The notes under the pieces are model-generated. The model had not been told where the DNA came from and did no database searches. It saw nothing but the letters and a program-made list of their open reading frames with translations. From Hymenobacter wooponensis (GTDB taxonomy: Bacteria; Bacteroidota; Bacteroidia; Cytophagales; Hymenobacteraceae), in contig NZ_SRKZ01000003.1 of the NCBI RefSeq assembly GCF_004745865.1, forward strand, positions 682,001-746,000: DNA of 64,000 bases, in the 5' to 3' direction. Shown here piece after piece: positions 1 through 9,111 of the stretch (position 1 is the stretch's first letter; the number at the start of each line of letters is the position of its first letter). Both the position numbers and the translations under genes were made by a program.

Positions 1-73
1 CGCGTGCTGACGTGCAGTAGTAATCTGACATTAGCGAGCGAGATGTCTCGACAGGCTCGACATGACGTTCACG
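1..73. repeat. REP-like palindromic intergenic repeat, truncated by window edge
   Basis: The segment opens with CGCGTGCTGACG and ends with the arm GCGAGATGTCTCGAC...GCTCGACATGACGTTC at about 38-71. The same arm recurs at 1532-1565 and 5839-5870. Its partner arm would lie left of the window. A 15-nt string CGTTCTAGGCCAGTC follows it at 96-110 and again at 1575-1589, after the copy there. Non-coding, function unknown; repeats of this kind are usually hairpin-forming intergenic elements. Confidence 0.65.
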
Positions 74-172
74 TGTGGGCCGTTGTTTGTACAATCGTTC
101 TAGGCCAGTCTATCACCCCCAACCCCACGCCGCTTCATGCGCGGAAGCACATTTAGGGAGCTAGTGTTCTAA

Positions 173-1252
173 TCAAGTGATTTTAAAGACGAAGGAGGAG
201 GCGGTCATGTATTGGCCGCCCTGGGAGGCGCCGAACAGGTATTCGGGTTTGCCGTTGCGCATGAGCAGTTGGGGGCGCTCTAGGCGGCCGTAGCGCTTAA
301 GCTTAGGCGGGGCGGGTGGCTCCTGTACGCCGTACTCGCGCAGGGGCAAGAAGGCAATCTTGGGGTAGGTCCACTCCTTGCCATCTTTAGATTCCAAGTA
401 GAGGCCTACTTCCTGGTTATACACGCCCATGTCGCGGGCCAGCAGGTGCAATTTGCCCTGCTGCTCCCACACGTAGGCATCCTCAAACTGTTTGTTGTTG
501 CCGAGACGGGAGAAGTCAATGACGGGGTTACCGGCGTACTTCACGTAGGGCCCCTCCAAGCGGTCGGCAATGGCTAGGCCGTACTTGCGGTTACCCCGGA
601 TGACGGGATCCTTAGACGTCACGTAGTCCTGGGTATTCCAAGATTTGTAGTAGAGCCAGTATTTGCCCTGGTGCTTTACAAAGGCCGGATTGGTGGTGCA
701 GTGGTCGTCCCAGGCGCCCGTTTCGCCAGGCAGCAGCAGGGGCTGGTCGGGCCGGGTCCAGGGGCCTTCGAGGCGGTCGGCGGTAGCCAGGCCGATGCGC
801 TTGGTGTCGGTCTTACCGTTGAAGGTGCCCATGAAAAACAAGCAGTACTTGCCATCCACCAGCTGAATGTGGGGGTTGTGGCAGGTGGTGGCATCCCAGA
901 AGCCGGGGCCGCGCGGGGCCAGCACCGTTTCCTGGTACACGAAAGGCCCCTCGGGCGTGTCGGCCACGGCGCGGGCAATTTCACAGCTGTTCAGCCAACC
1001 ACCCATGCCCTTAGCAGCGGGCCAGCGCGAGAAGAATACGTGTACCCGGCCGTCGGGCCCGTAAATGGGGCTGTTGCACCACACGTAGTAGCCCTCCTGC
1101 TCCAGCATGCGGCCGACGGGCTTCAAATGCTTGCTGAACTTAGAAAAGTCAGCTTTCGGAAAATCCAGCAACCGCCCCGCCCCAAAGCCGGCAGCCACTC
1201 GGGCCAGCGGAGCAAAGGTTAGAGTTGCCAGGAAAGCGCGGCGGGAAAGCAT
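173..1252 (-). CDS. Secreted glycoside hydrolase, GH43/GH117-like five-bladed propeller
   Basis: Predicted secreted glycosidase of about 359 residues. I chose the ATG at 1252 because it gives a compact Tat-like signal (SRRAFLATL followed by a hydrophobic stretch and AAG); an ATG 24 nt upstream at 1276 is also in frame. The mature part has the pattern of GH43/GH117-type propellers: DGRVHVFFSRWP, CHNPHIQLVDGKYCLFFMG, TNPAFVKHQGKYWLYYKSW and QFEDAYVWEQQGKLHLLARD, each an acidic or polar loop followed by a beta strand. It is the last gene of a minus-strand pectin/rhamnogalacturonan cluster, so a side-chain or terminal-residue glycosidase is likely. The exact substrate cannot be read from the sequence. 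Confidence 0.75.
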   Translation of the reverse strand: MLSRRAFLATLTFAPLARVAAGFGAGRLLDFPKADFSKFSKHLKPVGRMLEQEGYYVWCNSPIYGPDGRVHVFFSRWPAAKGMGGWLNSCEIARAVADTPEGPFVYQETVLAPRGPGFWDATTCHNPHIQLVDGKYCLFFMGTFNGKTDTKRIGLATADRLEGPWTRPDQPLLLPGETGAWDDHCTTNPAFVKHQGKYWLYYKSWNTQDYVTSKDPVIRGNRKYGLAIADRLEGPYVKYAGNPVIDFSRLGNNKQFEDAYVWEQQGKLHLLARDMGVYNQEVGLYLESKDGKEWTYPKIAFLPLREYGVQEPPAPPKLKRYGRLERPQLLMRNGKPEYLFGASQGGQYMTASSFVFKIT

Positions 1253-1343
1253 GAAGGGTAGGTTGTAGAGACGCAAGATTTTGCGTCTCGTAGTTGCTGA
1301 TGTTGTTTAGGCAAATCGTGTATAGACGCAGGCTTCTGAAACT

Positions 1344-1565
1344 ATCATGCTGAGCTTGACGATTCATCTCGTGTGCTAACTCTGCTTATTACTTCGCACG
1401 TCATCCTGACGAAGGAAGGATTTTACCACGCAGGAACGACTGGCCTAGCGCATCGTGCTGACGTGAGAAAATCCTTCGCCCTGATCAGGATGTCGTGCTG
1501 TTGTGGTGAGTTACCATGGCAACGTCAGCACGCGAGATGTCTCGACTCCGCTCGACATGACGTTC
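1344..1565. repeat. Composite nested REP-like palindrome
   Basis: Outer arms: ATCATGCTGAGCTTGACG (1344-1361) through ATCTCGTGTGCT, and the inverted partner GCGAGATGTCTCGAC (1532-1546) through GCTCGACATGACGTTC (1550-1565). Inside lies a second inverted pair: CGTCATCCTGACGAAGG (1399-1415) running to GGATTTT, against AAAATCCTTCGCC...ATCAGGATG (1468-1492). It fills most of the 360-nt gap between the GH43-like and GH106 genes. No gene is visible here. It could form a long hairpin and separate the transcription of its neighbours. Confidence 0.7.
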
Positions 1566-1616
1566 TCTTTAGTTCGTTCTAGGCCAGTCGTTGCAGCGGC
1601 GCGGCTTTAACCACCT

Positions 1617-4487
1617 CTACTGCACTTTGGCAGCAGCGGCACTGGTGGAAACTGGCGTTAGGGTGACGGGGCCTAGCAGGCCTGACTCCTTGGGCTGCCA
1701 CTTTTCGGCGGTGAAAAGGCCCTGCTCGTTGCGGTTTTCCTTCAGCTTGGCGGCCATGTTGATGTTGTAGAATTTCTTCCACTCCACGTGGTTGCGGTCT
1801 AGGTCGATGATGCGGTTGGCCATGCTGTTACTCACGCTCACCGTTAGGCTATTGCTGGCTTGTAGTTGCTCCTGGGGGATGAATACTTGGTACACCGGGC
1901 CGATGAGGGTGCCCAGTTCCTTACCGTTCAGCTGCACGCGGGCGCTTTCACCCACCCGGCCCAAGTTCAGCATCCAGCCCTCTCCCCCGCCTTGAGGCTT
2001 AGGGAAGAAAATAGTGTAGGCCGCCGTGCCGGAAAACTTCTTCACGGCATCCCCACTCAACGCGGTCCAGGAGCCCAGTTGGGGCGTCTGGACCGGGGCG
2101 GGCAGTTGCGGCCCACCCGATACGAAGCGAATGTTCCAAGTGCCCTGCACCGGCTGAGGCGCCCCACTCGGCTTTAGATAGGCATAGGCCGCGCCAGTGC
2201 GAGTAGTTTCACTGGTTTCCAGCACGCACGACTCGCCTGGGGCAAGCTGCACATACACCTCAGGCAAACCGGAGGCCGCCGTGCGCACCTGGCCTAGGCC
2301 GAGCATTTCGGTCATGGGGTTGTACAGAGCCACCGATTTAGCGGCCGTTTGCAGAGGCACCCAGGTTTCCACGGGCTTCTCGCCCCAGTTAGCTACAAAG
2401 TACACGTACCCGTTGCCCTGCCGGCGGCGCACGAACTCCAGGCCACTGTCTACCATTGTTTCGCGCTTGAGGCCGGCGTAGGTCAGCAACTGGTCCACGT
2501 CTTTGCCCACCAGCACCCGGCCTTTGCCCAGCGGCGCCTGCTCAATGCCCGCTAGGCCACTCGGCTTGAACTTCAGCTGGGCCAGCTGCTTCTTGAATGC
2601 GGCGCGGCGGCTGGCTAACTGGCCTAGCCCTGGCACATCGGCGGGCAACTGGTCTTGAAACACAATGGTTGCGCCATTTTGGGCCAGCTTCAGTAGCTGC
2701 TCCCAGGTAGCCAGGGGTATTAGCTTAGCGGCCGGCACCAGAATGGTCTGGTAGGCCACTCCCCCGCCAGTTTGCAGGGTTTTGCCCGTAGCCTTGACTT
2801 GCAGGAGTTGCTTGTCGGAAATGAAGTCGAAGCCATAGCCACGCTTGAGCAAGGTTTCGCCGGTGGCACCTACCGGCATGCCCTTAAAGCCGTGGTCGAT
2901 ACCGTCGAAGTGCTGGAGCAGCACTTTGCCGGGCCGGGCGTAGGCATCGTACATGGGCAGATACACCAGCACATCGTTGGCTGGCTCACCGGCTTGCAGG
3001 AAGCTCTGGCAATGGGCCACGTAGCGGTTCAGCTGCCCGAAATCCTGCCAGAACGGGTTGTTGGGGTTGAAGTGCACGGCCGCGTAAAACAGCCAGCCCG
3101 GCCATGCCGCCGCCTGGGGCGAGTAGTTGGTGCCGTGGTAAAAGGTGTGGTTGATGCCGCCCAGCAGCATGCGGTCCATGGCCTTCTTCACATCACTGAG
3201 CTTGGAAAGAAAATGGTCATTCTCCCAGGTCGCCGACTCCGACGAGGCGAGTTTTTTGCCTGTAACGTGGGCCGCGGAGGAGGCAAATTTTAGCCGTAGC
3301 AAGTCCTCGCCTTCGGTTTCGGGAATGTCGGTGACGGCGTACAAATCCAGGATGTTAGCCGGGGAACCGTGGGCCTGGTTGCGAATCAGGGCGCCGTGAG
3401 TTTTGGCCCAGGTGCTCCAGGTTTGGGTGTAGTTTTCCAGCAGCAGCTCCGAAATGGTTTCGCGGTAGTCGCTAAGCACGCGCTGGTGCTGCTCGTTCTC
3501 GGCTTCCTTACTGAACAGGGCCGGCAGGTGCTGGCGCAGGTCGTAGCCGCGGCGCTTCTGAAACTCCGCGAACATCTGCGGGGTCCAGTTGGCCTCGCCC
3601 TGGGCGTCGTCTACCTCGTAGGAGTCGTTGAAGAAGGCCCGGATGGGCTGCACGTTGCGGCCCTTAAAGGCTTCGTCGAACCGCTGCAGGTAGTGCTGGG
3701 TGGCGGTTTTGGAGAAGTGGTCAATCACGTCGCCCTCTCCGCCGGGGCCGGCGCGCTCCACTTGCTTGCCGTGCCAGCCCTCGAACACGGCGTAGAGCGT
3801 CCAAGAGCCAGCCGGGGCCGTCCAGATGAGCTTGCCACTGGCATCTACCTTGCTGGTCAGGTCTAGGGTTTGGCCTTTGTCAGAGTAGGCCATCAGGGCT
3901 TGCAAGGGCAGCGGCTTCTCAAAGCGCACCTGGTCGAAGGCATGCAACTGCAGATCGGGGTTTTTCGCCACCGGCTCCACCATCTGCTTGAAATCCATGG
4001 GCTGGCCTACGGCGCGCATAATGGGCTTCTGGGTAAAGCTCACGGCTTCTTTCAATTGCTCGCCGCCTTTTACGGTGTAGGTCTGGTAGGCCACGTACTT
4101 GCAGGCATCTGCCGGTGTCACCCACGGCCCCCCAAACGGCCATCCCGAGGCCTGGGCCATATCTACCCCAATACCTAAGCGCCCTGCTTCGGTGAGCGTG
4201 TGCTGGAGCATGTCCATCCAACGGGGTGTCAGGAAAGGAATGAACTGACTTTCCGTGCCCTTCACCCCGTAAATGGGCGTAATCTCCACCCCGCCCAAGC
4301 CGGCCTGCTGGTACTGGGTGAGCAAGCGGGTCAGGTCCTGCTCATTCACGGCACTTCCCTCCCACCACCAGCGCGTCCAGGGCTTGGCTTGCTGAGTGAT
4401 TTCGGGCCAGCGCAACGCCTGCGCCGAAGCGGTAGAATGGCCTAGCGCGGCCGTGAGGAGCAGGGAAAGGGCAAGGGTGGTTTTCAT
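1617..4487 (-). CDS. GH106 alpha-L-rhamnosidase
   Basis: A 956-residue periplasmic or surface enzyme with a signal peptide (MKTTLALSLLLTAALGHSTASAQ). The N-terminal WPEITQQAKPWTRWWWEGSAV and the GLGGVEITPIYGVKG stretch are the start of the (beta/alpha)8 barrel of the GH106 family. GVDMAQASGWPFGGPWV and AFFNDSYEVDDAQGEANWTP are further family-typical segments. The C-terminal third (NIRFVSGGPQLP onward) reads as beta-sandwich domains. The family releases L-rhamnose from rhamnogalacturonan side chains or backbone ends. The length fits the family. It lies 46 nt downstream of the GH105 gene on the same strand, so co-transcription is likely. Confidence 0.88.
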   Translation of the reverse strand: MKTTLALSLLLTAALGHSTASAQALRWPEITQQAKPWTRWWWEGSAVNEQDLTRLLTQYQQAGLGGVEITPIYGVKGTESQFIPFLTPRWMDMLQHTLTEAGRLGIGVDMAQASGWPFGGPWVTPADACKYVAYQTYTVKGGEQLKEAVSFTQKPIMRAVGQPMDFKQMVEPVAKNPDLQLHAFDQVRFEKPLPLQALMAYSDKGQTLDLTSKVDASGKLIWTAPAGSWTLYAVFEGWHGKQVERAGPGGEGDVIDHFSKTATQHYLQRFDEAFKGRNVQPIRAFFNDSYEVDDAQGEANWTPQMFAEFQKRRGYDLRQHLPALFSKEAENEQHQRVLSDYRETISELLLENYTQTWSTWAKTHGALIRNQAHGSPANILDLYAVTDIPETEGEDLLRLKFASSAAHVTGKKLASSESATWENDHFLSKLSDVKKAMDRMLLGGINHTFYHGTNYSPQAAAWPGWLFYAAVHFNPNNPFWQDFGQLNRYVAHCQSFLQAGEPANDVLVYLPMYDAYARPGKVLLQHFDGIDHGFKGMPVGATGETLLKRGYGFDFISDKQLLQVKATGKTLQTGGGVAYQTILVPAAKLIPLATWEQLLKLAQNGATIVFQDQLPADVPGLGQLASRRAAFKKQLAQLKFKPSGLAGIEQAPLGKGRVLVGKDVDQLLTYAGLKRETMVDSGLEFVRRRQGNGYVYFVANWGEKPVETWVPLQTAAKSVALYNPMTEMLGLGQVRTAASGLPEVYVQLAPGESCVLETSETTRTGAAYAYLKPSGAPQPVQGTWNIRFVSGGPQLPAPVQTPQLGSWTALSGDAVKKFSGTAAYTIFFPKPQGGGEGWMLNLGRVGESARVQLNGKELGTLIGPVYQVFIPQEQLQASNSLTVSVSNSMANRIIDLDRNHVEWKKFYNINMAAKLKENRNEQGLFTAEKWQPKESGLLGPVTLTPVSTSAAAAKVQ

Positions 4488-4533
4488 AGGGCGGAAAGAG
4501 CAGTGAAAGGAAGCAGGCCTAGCCTTTGGCTAC

Positions 4534-5691
4534 TTAGTTTTTTGCGGTGGTTTTGGCGGGCGGCGCATCCTGCAGTTTCACCAGCTCGGTGCCGGCCAGC
4601 AGGAAGCAGCCGAGGCCGTAATCCTCGAAGTCGGGTTTGCTGGTGTAGCTCACCGGCTGCCCGTCTTTGGGCTCTTTGCCGGTACCCTGCACGTAGCCCA
4701 GGAAGCCGTCCTTGTGCACGCACTCCTTCTGCATGGCGTTCCAGGCTTTGGCGATGATGGGCTGGTATTGCTGCTTATCCAGCAGGCCGTGGTTGATGCC
4801 CCAGGCCATGCCGTAGGTAAACAGGGCCGTGCCGGTCAGCTCCTTGCCGCCGAAGTGGGTAGGATCGTGCAGACTCACGTTCCAGTACCCATCGGGGCGC
4901 TGCAGGGGCGGCAGGTCCTTCATCATGCTCAGATACATCTGCTCGTACTCCTCCCGGTGCGGAGCACCCTTGGGCATGATGTCCAGCACCCGCACCATGG
5001 CGGCTACCACCCAGCCGTTGCCTCGGCTCCAGTAGCAGTCTTCGCCGTTGGGCTCCTTATAGGGCGGCACGAAATCCTTGTCGCGCCACCAGAGCTGGTC
5101 CTGGGGGTTGTAGAGCCCTTCACCGCCGTGCTGGTTTTTCGAGTAGGTATAGATGCGGTGCATCTTGCCGTAGTAGGCCGTATCCTGGGTCATGGCGCCC
5201 AACTTGGCGTAGATGGGCATGGCCATCTGCAGGGCATCAATCCACCACCAATCATCTACCTGGGGGCTGTTCACCATCAGGTCAATGCTGGCCTTGATGT
5301 CGCGCATGCGCTCGGGCTGCGGGTCAATTTCGTAGAGGGCCAGGTAGGTTTGGCCGGCGCACTGGTTGTCGGCATTGCGGGTTTCAACGCCGCGGTTCAG
5401 GCCCCACTTGTGCTTCTGGCCCCAGTCCACGGCGTAGTCGTAGTAGCGTTGCTGCTTATCTACGCCGTAGAGCGCCATCAGGCCCTCGTAGTACACGGCG
5501 CGCGTCCAGATGTTGCTGGGGCGGGCCTTGTTCGTCACGATTTCCTTGCCCGTATCCGGCCACTTCTTCATGAAGTAGTCGTTGGCGCGGGTCATCGTTT
5601 TGAGGATAGCCTTCTTCTTGGGCAGCTGCTGAGCGTGGGTTGGCAGGGTCAACAGGGCTAGCAGGCCGGCAGTCAGGATGGGTTTGAGCAT
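4534..5691 (-). CDS. GH105 unsaturated rhamnogalacturonyl/galacturonyl hydrolase
   Basis: A 385-residue secreted (alpha/alpha)6-barrel enzyme with signal MLKPILTAGLLALLTLPTHAQ. SNIWTRAVYYEGLMALY near residues 59-75 and DDWWWIDALQMAMPIYAKLG near 146-165 are characteristic of the YteR/GH105 family; the Asp in WIDALQM (about 152) matches the family general acid. YWSRGNGWVVAAMVRVLD lines the cleft. The family hydrates the 4,5-unsaturated uronic acid left at the non-reducing end by pectate or rhamnogalacturonan lyases. It sits between GH106 and PL22, consistent with the sequential breakdown of pectin oligomers. Confidence 0.9.
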   Translation of the reverse strand: MLKPILTAGLLALLTLPTHAQQLPKKKAILKTMTRANDYFMKKWPDTGKEIVTNKARPSNIWTRAVYYEGLMALYGVDKQQRYYDYAVDWGQKHKWGLNRGVETRNADNQCAGQTYLALYEIDPQPERMRDIKASIDLMVNSPQVDDWWWIDALQMAMPIYAKLGAMTQDTAYYGKMHRIYTYSKNQHGGEGLYNPQDQLWWRDKDFVPPYKEPNGEDCYWSRGNGWVVAAMVRVLDIMPKGAPHREEYEQMYLSMMKDLPPLQRPDGYWNVSLHDPTHFGGKELTGTALFTYGMAWGINHGLLDKQQYQPIIAKAWNAMQKECVHKDGFLGYVQGTGKEPKDGQPVSYTSKPDFEDYGLGCFLLAGTELVKLQDAPPAKTTAKN

Positions 5692-5774
5692 AAGGGCAGG
5701 ATTGGGAGCTTCGTTGTTATTGCCGGTTCGTCAAGTGGAGCGAAGCCGAAACATATAGCATGTATTTCTAGCCC

Positions 5775-5870
5775 GTCATCCCGAGCGTAGTCGAGGTATC
5801 TCGCGTGCTGATGTTGGTGTGCTAGACCAACGATTCGAGCGAGATGTCTCGACAAGCTCGACATGACGTT
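5775..5870. repeat. REP-like palindromic intergenic repeat
   Basis: Inverted arms GTCATCCCGAGCGTAGTCGA (from 5775, continuing to ATCTCGC at about 5804) and GCGAGATGTCTCGACAAGCT (from 5839, continuing to CGACATGAC at 5867). It lies in the 202-nt gap between the GH105 and PL22 genes. Same family as the repeats at 1-73 and 1344-1565. Confidence 0.75.
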
Positions 5871-5893
5871 CCGTTTTTAGCGTTTCACTGCTG

Positions 5894-7126
5894 CTAAGAA
5901 GCCGCCTTTGCTATTTCCACGGCGTACACCTGGTTTTCGCCCTCGAAATTGGCCCGGAAAATAAGCCATTTGCCATCGGGCGAGAAGTGCACGTTGGGCT
6001 CCAGGTGGTAGTTGTGCTTAGCTAGGTTCACCAGCTTCTCAGCCTGAAATTTATCGCCATCCGGGCGGAATAGGTAAATCCATTGGCCGTTGGGCGAGTG
6101 GGCTACCGAACTGGGGTAGCCACCGTCGCCGGCAAATACCTTCTGGTCGGGCGAAATCGTGTAGTGCACCGACCACTCGTCGCGGCTCAGCTCGCACTTT
6201 TTTTCCTTGCCGCTTTTCAGGTCGGTGCCCGTCACGAAGAACGTGGCCCCGCGGGGCAGCTGGTGGTCAAACCAGATGGTTTTGCCGTCGGGTGCAAACC
6301 ACTCGTGCCCGAAGATTTCGCGGTCCATGGTGCGCTGATGGACTTTTGTCACCTTTTTGCTCTTGGTGTCGATGGTCCAGATACGGTCTACCAGTTCCCA
6401 GGGCCCCTCATGGCAGAACATGAGCAGGTTGGGGTCAGTAGGCGAAAACTGTACGTGGTTCAGCCAGGCCGTATCGGTGAAGAGCTTGGTGAGCTTGCCA
6501 CCTTGGGCACTCACGGTGAAAAGCGTACGCGGTAGCTTGGAGTCATAGATGCGCCGGAAGTAATCCTTCTTCTCGGGGTACTGGCGAGAGATTTCCTTTT
6601 CGGCGTCGGAGGACCAGGCCCCACCCAGTTGGGTTTCGTCGGCGTTAAGCGTAGTGATGCTGGCCCGAAAGTCCTGTGGGAACACGTACACCAGCCGGGT
6701 TTTGCGGGTGTCTACATGAGTAGCGTACACTGAGTCGCCGGTCTGGTAGAATACCTCGCGCCGCTTGGGCGCCACAATCTCCCCTCCCACCTGCTTGAAG
6801 TAGCGCGTGAGCGGCACTACCTGCCGGGTTTTCAGGTCAATAGTGCGCAACTGCTTGCCCTGCGCATCGGAATGATAGAATACCATCCGCTCGCCGTTGC
6901 CGCCCGAGGCCGCCAGGAAAGGCCGGTTGTGGAAGTAAAAGCTGTTGTTGTTGCCGTCCATGGGTGTCAGACGCACCACCCGGTGTCCCGTGTCCTGGTC
7001 AATCCACTCAGAGGCCGGCATAGGAGTTTGGGAACCAGTAACCAGCTTGGTTTGCGCCTGGGCTAGGCCAGTGCCGGAGAGCAACTGACAACCGCTGAGC
7101 ACAGCGAAGATGAAGGATGTTTTCAT
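5894..7126 (-). CDS. PL22 oligogalacturonate lyase
   Basis: A 410-residue secreted seven-bladed propeller enzyme (signal MKTSFIFAVLSGCQLLSGTGLAQAQ). The mature start WIDQDTGHRVVRLT, the tract NNNSFYFHNRPFL, and the histidine-bearing loops FCHEGPWELVDRIW, GHEWFAPDGKTIWFDHQ and the late PNVHFSPDGKWLIFRANFEG are family-typical. PL22 enzymes use a metal held by His/Gln residues to beta-eliminate oligogalacturonides, giving unsaturated products that the neighbouring GH105 would take further. It begins only 30 nt after the CE4-type gene ends, so the two probably share a transcript. Confidence 0.9.
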   Translation of the reverse strand: MKTSFIFAVLSGCQLLSGTGLAQAQTKLVTGSQTPMPASEWIDQDTGHRVVRLTPMDGNNNSFYFHNRPFLAASGGNGERMVFYHSDAQGKQLRTIDLKTRQVVPLTRYFKQVGGEIVAPKRREVFYQTGDSVYATHVDTRKTRLVYVFPQDFRASITTLNADETQLGGAWSSDAEKEISRQYPEKKDYFRRIYDSKLPRTLFTVSAQGGKLTKLFTDTAWLNHVQFSPTDPNLLMFCHEGPWELVDRIWTIDTKSKKVTKVHQRTMDREIFGHEWFAPDGKTIWFDHQLPRGATFFVTGTDLKSGKEKKCELSRDEWSVHYTISPDQKVFAGDGGYPSSVAHSPNGQWIYLFRPDGDKFQAEKLVNLAKHNYHLEPNVHFSPDGKWLIFRANFEGENQVYAVEIAKAAS

Positions 7127-7156
7127 GGGCGGGACAAGGAAGGTAGGTCGGAAGGG

Positions 7157-7969
7157 TTATTTCAGGTTTTCGTAGCGGGGCTGAATGGTACGCTGGGCTT
7201 CGGCTACGTTCACGTAGCGGGCTATATCGCGCAGGGCAATGACCTTATAGTGCTGCTCGTGCAGGTAGCGCAGGTACTCCTCAAAAAGCGCGGGCGGCGT
7301 AGTTACCCAATCGTGGGCCAGGTCAGGTACGCCGTGCACTGTGAGTACCACTATGCGCCCTTCGCGGGCCTGCTGCAGGGCATCCAGCACCTGCTGCTTA
7401 TTGGTGCCCGACGTGCTGAAGCTGGGTATGAGCAGCGGATGATCGGTGGTGGGGTCATAGGCACGGCTGCCCCCGGCGCGGGCCAGTTGGTAGCCGCGGG
7501 CGGGCAACAAGGTCGTAGCCGTGGGGGCCGTATCGTAGCCGGGATAGGCGAACGTGACTGGCCTAGGAATGTGGTAAGCCTGGCAGCGCGTTTCCACTGA
7601 GTCCAGCTCGGCGGTGAGCTGCTCCCGGCTCATGCGGTTCACGTGCTTATGCGTGAGCGTGTGGTTACCTATCTCGAAGCCCCTGCGGTGCAGCTGCCGG
7701 ATCTGGGCCCAGCTCATGTATTTGGTTTTATCGACAAAAGCCGGCTCCCGGAATTCACACACAAAAAAGGTGGCTCCGAAGCCATACTTTCTGAGCAACG
7801 GTGCCACGTAGGTAGCGTGGCTTACTACTGCATCATCGAAGGTGAGCACCACCAGTTTATCTGGGAGTGGCCTACGTAGCACCTGCGCTTCCGCATCTGG
7901 CACGGCTAGGCCAGTCGCCCCCAGCCAGAGGGCTACTGTGCAACGCCTGAAAGTGCGGCTACATATCAC
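7157..7969 (-). CDS. CE4-type polysaccharide deacetylase
   Basis: A 270-residue secreted NodB-homology protein starting from GTG (no nearby in-frame ATG). Motif 1 is LTFDDA (Asp45-Asp46), motif 2 is HTLTH (His103 and His107, metal ligands), and FAYPGYDT corresponds to motif 3. Family members remove N- or O-acetyl groups from polysaccharides. Its position at the head of the pectin cluster suggests that it de-esterifies acetylated pectin or an attached side chain rather than chitin or peptidoglycan, but this is inferred from neighbours only. Confidence 0.85.
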   Translation of the reverse strand: MICSRTFRRCTVALWLGATGLAVPDAEAQVLRRPLPDKLVVLTFDDAVVSHATYVAPLLRKYGFGATFFVCEFREPAFVDKTKYMSWAQIRQLHRRGFEIGNHTLTHKHVNRMSREQLTAELDSVETRCQAYHIPRPVTFAYPGYDTAPTATTLLPARGYQLARAGGSRAYDPTTDHPLLIPSFSTSGTNKQQVLDALQQAREGRIVVLTVHGVPDLAHDWVTTPPALFEEYLRYLHEQHYKVIALRDIARYVNVAEAQRTIQPRYENLK

Positions 7970-8508
7970 GGCAGTGGGAGCTACTTAGTACGGATGGTAC
8001 CCCAAGGAAGCAGGACCTACCCGGCTAACTCTCCTGTACTGTGCGGTGCACGTACTTTTTGGCTGCGTTCAGCTAGGCCTATACGCCAGTGCGATACAAT
8101 AGCCGTTAGCTACCGCCTGACGCATATAAGAAACGGCTTGTAACCAGCTATTAGCAATTTTTAACTGTCTGCTAAACAATAAAAAAAGCCCTGGCCACCA
8201 CAAATGGCCAAGGCTTTCATATTTAGGTATACTTCAAGAATGTAGAGCAGCTGGAAGCTGGCGACAGTTAATGCTATTTTACCAGCAAGGCTAAGTTTGC
8301 CCTAGCTCCGTTCTGAATATTCATTTACCTACGCCAGCAGTCGTGATAGACCTCCGCAAATAGGCCTGGCTATGTAGTAGGCTGCAAAAGACCACATCAC
8401 TCTAATCAGGCCTAGTAGTTTCAGAGAAGGAAAGTGTAGCCATTAGCATACTAAGGAACCAGCTCAATCCCCTAGTAGACCGGTCTAACGCTCGACTACT
8501 TACTTGCC
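7970..8508. other. Gene-poor spacer between pectin cluster and accessory region
   Basis: About 540 nt without a convincing gene on either strand. The right part is AT-richer than the cluster to its left. The only clear structure is a terminator-like hairpin at 8181-8217, listed separately. It marks the boundary of the accessory region. Confidence 0.6.
8181..8217 (-). terminator. Hairpin terminator
   Basis: Arms AAAGCCCTGGCCA (8185-8197) and TGGCCAAGGCTTT (8205-8217) pair with one mismatch. The run of A at 8181-8187 becomes a U-run in minus-strand RNA, so it would terminate transcription coming from the 8509-9075 gene. Confidence 0.6.
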
Positions 8509-9075
8509 CTAGACCGCAGCTGCTTTACGACGTTCTGATTCAGCCTTTACTTCAGCCTTGAAATCTTCATTCCCATGAAGATCTGGGTAGGCTTTCCAGA
8601 CGGCACCGGGTGCATCACCACCACGCAAGCGATTAAGCGCGTCCTTAAGCAAATCGGCTTCTACAGGTTGTTGTGGGGCAGCTTTTGCTTCCGCAGTCAA
8701 CTGCTCTGATTCTTCCTCTCCAAAGAAGCCGTGCTGATAGAGCCCTGTGAGTTTCAACACCGCCCGGCTGAGCGCTCGTTTTTCTGCTGTCTCCGCGAAA
8801 TAGCTGTTTTTACAATTCTCAGGAACTGCACTCCCATACGTTTCTACCGTGGCCTCGTCCATCTTCGCCACCGCCTTGATAACCGCATACTTGGGTTCAA
8901 GCTTCAAGGCTTTATAGCTAACCTGAATTCCGTAGTGGGCTTGCACCTTCTCAATGCCGGACCGGGTGAGGATGGTGTAATGTTGGTGCTGAAACACATC
9001 TTCCTTGATAAGTCCGCACTCCTTATAAAGACTATTGAGCTTGTCGGCTTTCGTGGCGGGAGCTTGTTTTGCCAT
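8509..9075 (-). CDS. Phage-like protein, possibly recombination/annealing related
   Basis: A soluble 188-residue protein with no signal peptide. The stretch KYAVIKAVAKMDEATVETYG followed by SYFAETAEKRALSRAVLKLTGLYQHGFFGEEES resembles the segment AE(T/K)RAxxRAxLxxTG found in several phage-encoded single-strand annealing or Rad52-like proteins, where a charged helix follows beta strands. A mixed-charge tail (about 130-188) ends in EVKAESERRKAAAV. I cannot assign it firmly; it could be an unrelated conserved hypothetical. No phage neighbours are present, so it is either an orphan or the remnant of an element. Confidence 0.55.
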   Translation of the reverse strand: MAKQAPATKADKLNSLYKECGLIKEDVFQHQHYTILTRSGIEKVQAHYGIQVSYKALKLEPKYAVIKAVAKMDEATVETYGSAVPENCKNSYFAETAEKRALSRAVLKLTGLYQHGFFGEEESEQLTAEAKAAPQQPVEADLLKDALNRLRGGDAPGAVWKAYPDLHGNEDFKAEVKAESERRKAAAV

Positions 9076-9111
9076 AGCGGTCTACTGAGTAGGGAAGTAA
9101 AGGGAAGAGGC

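Noticed and set aside
4714-5661. 315-codon open frame on the plus strand
   Set aside because: It lies antisense to the GH105 gene; GC-rich genes leave long open antisense frames and the composition is not protein-like.
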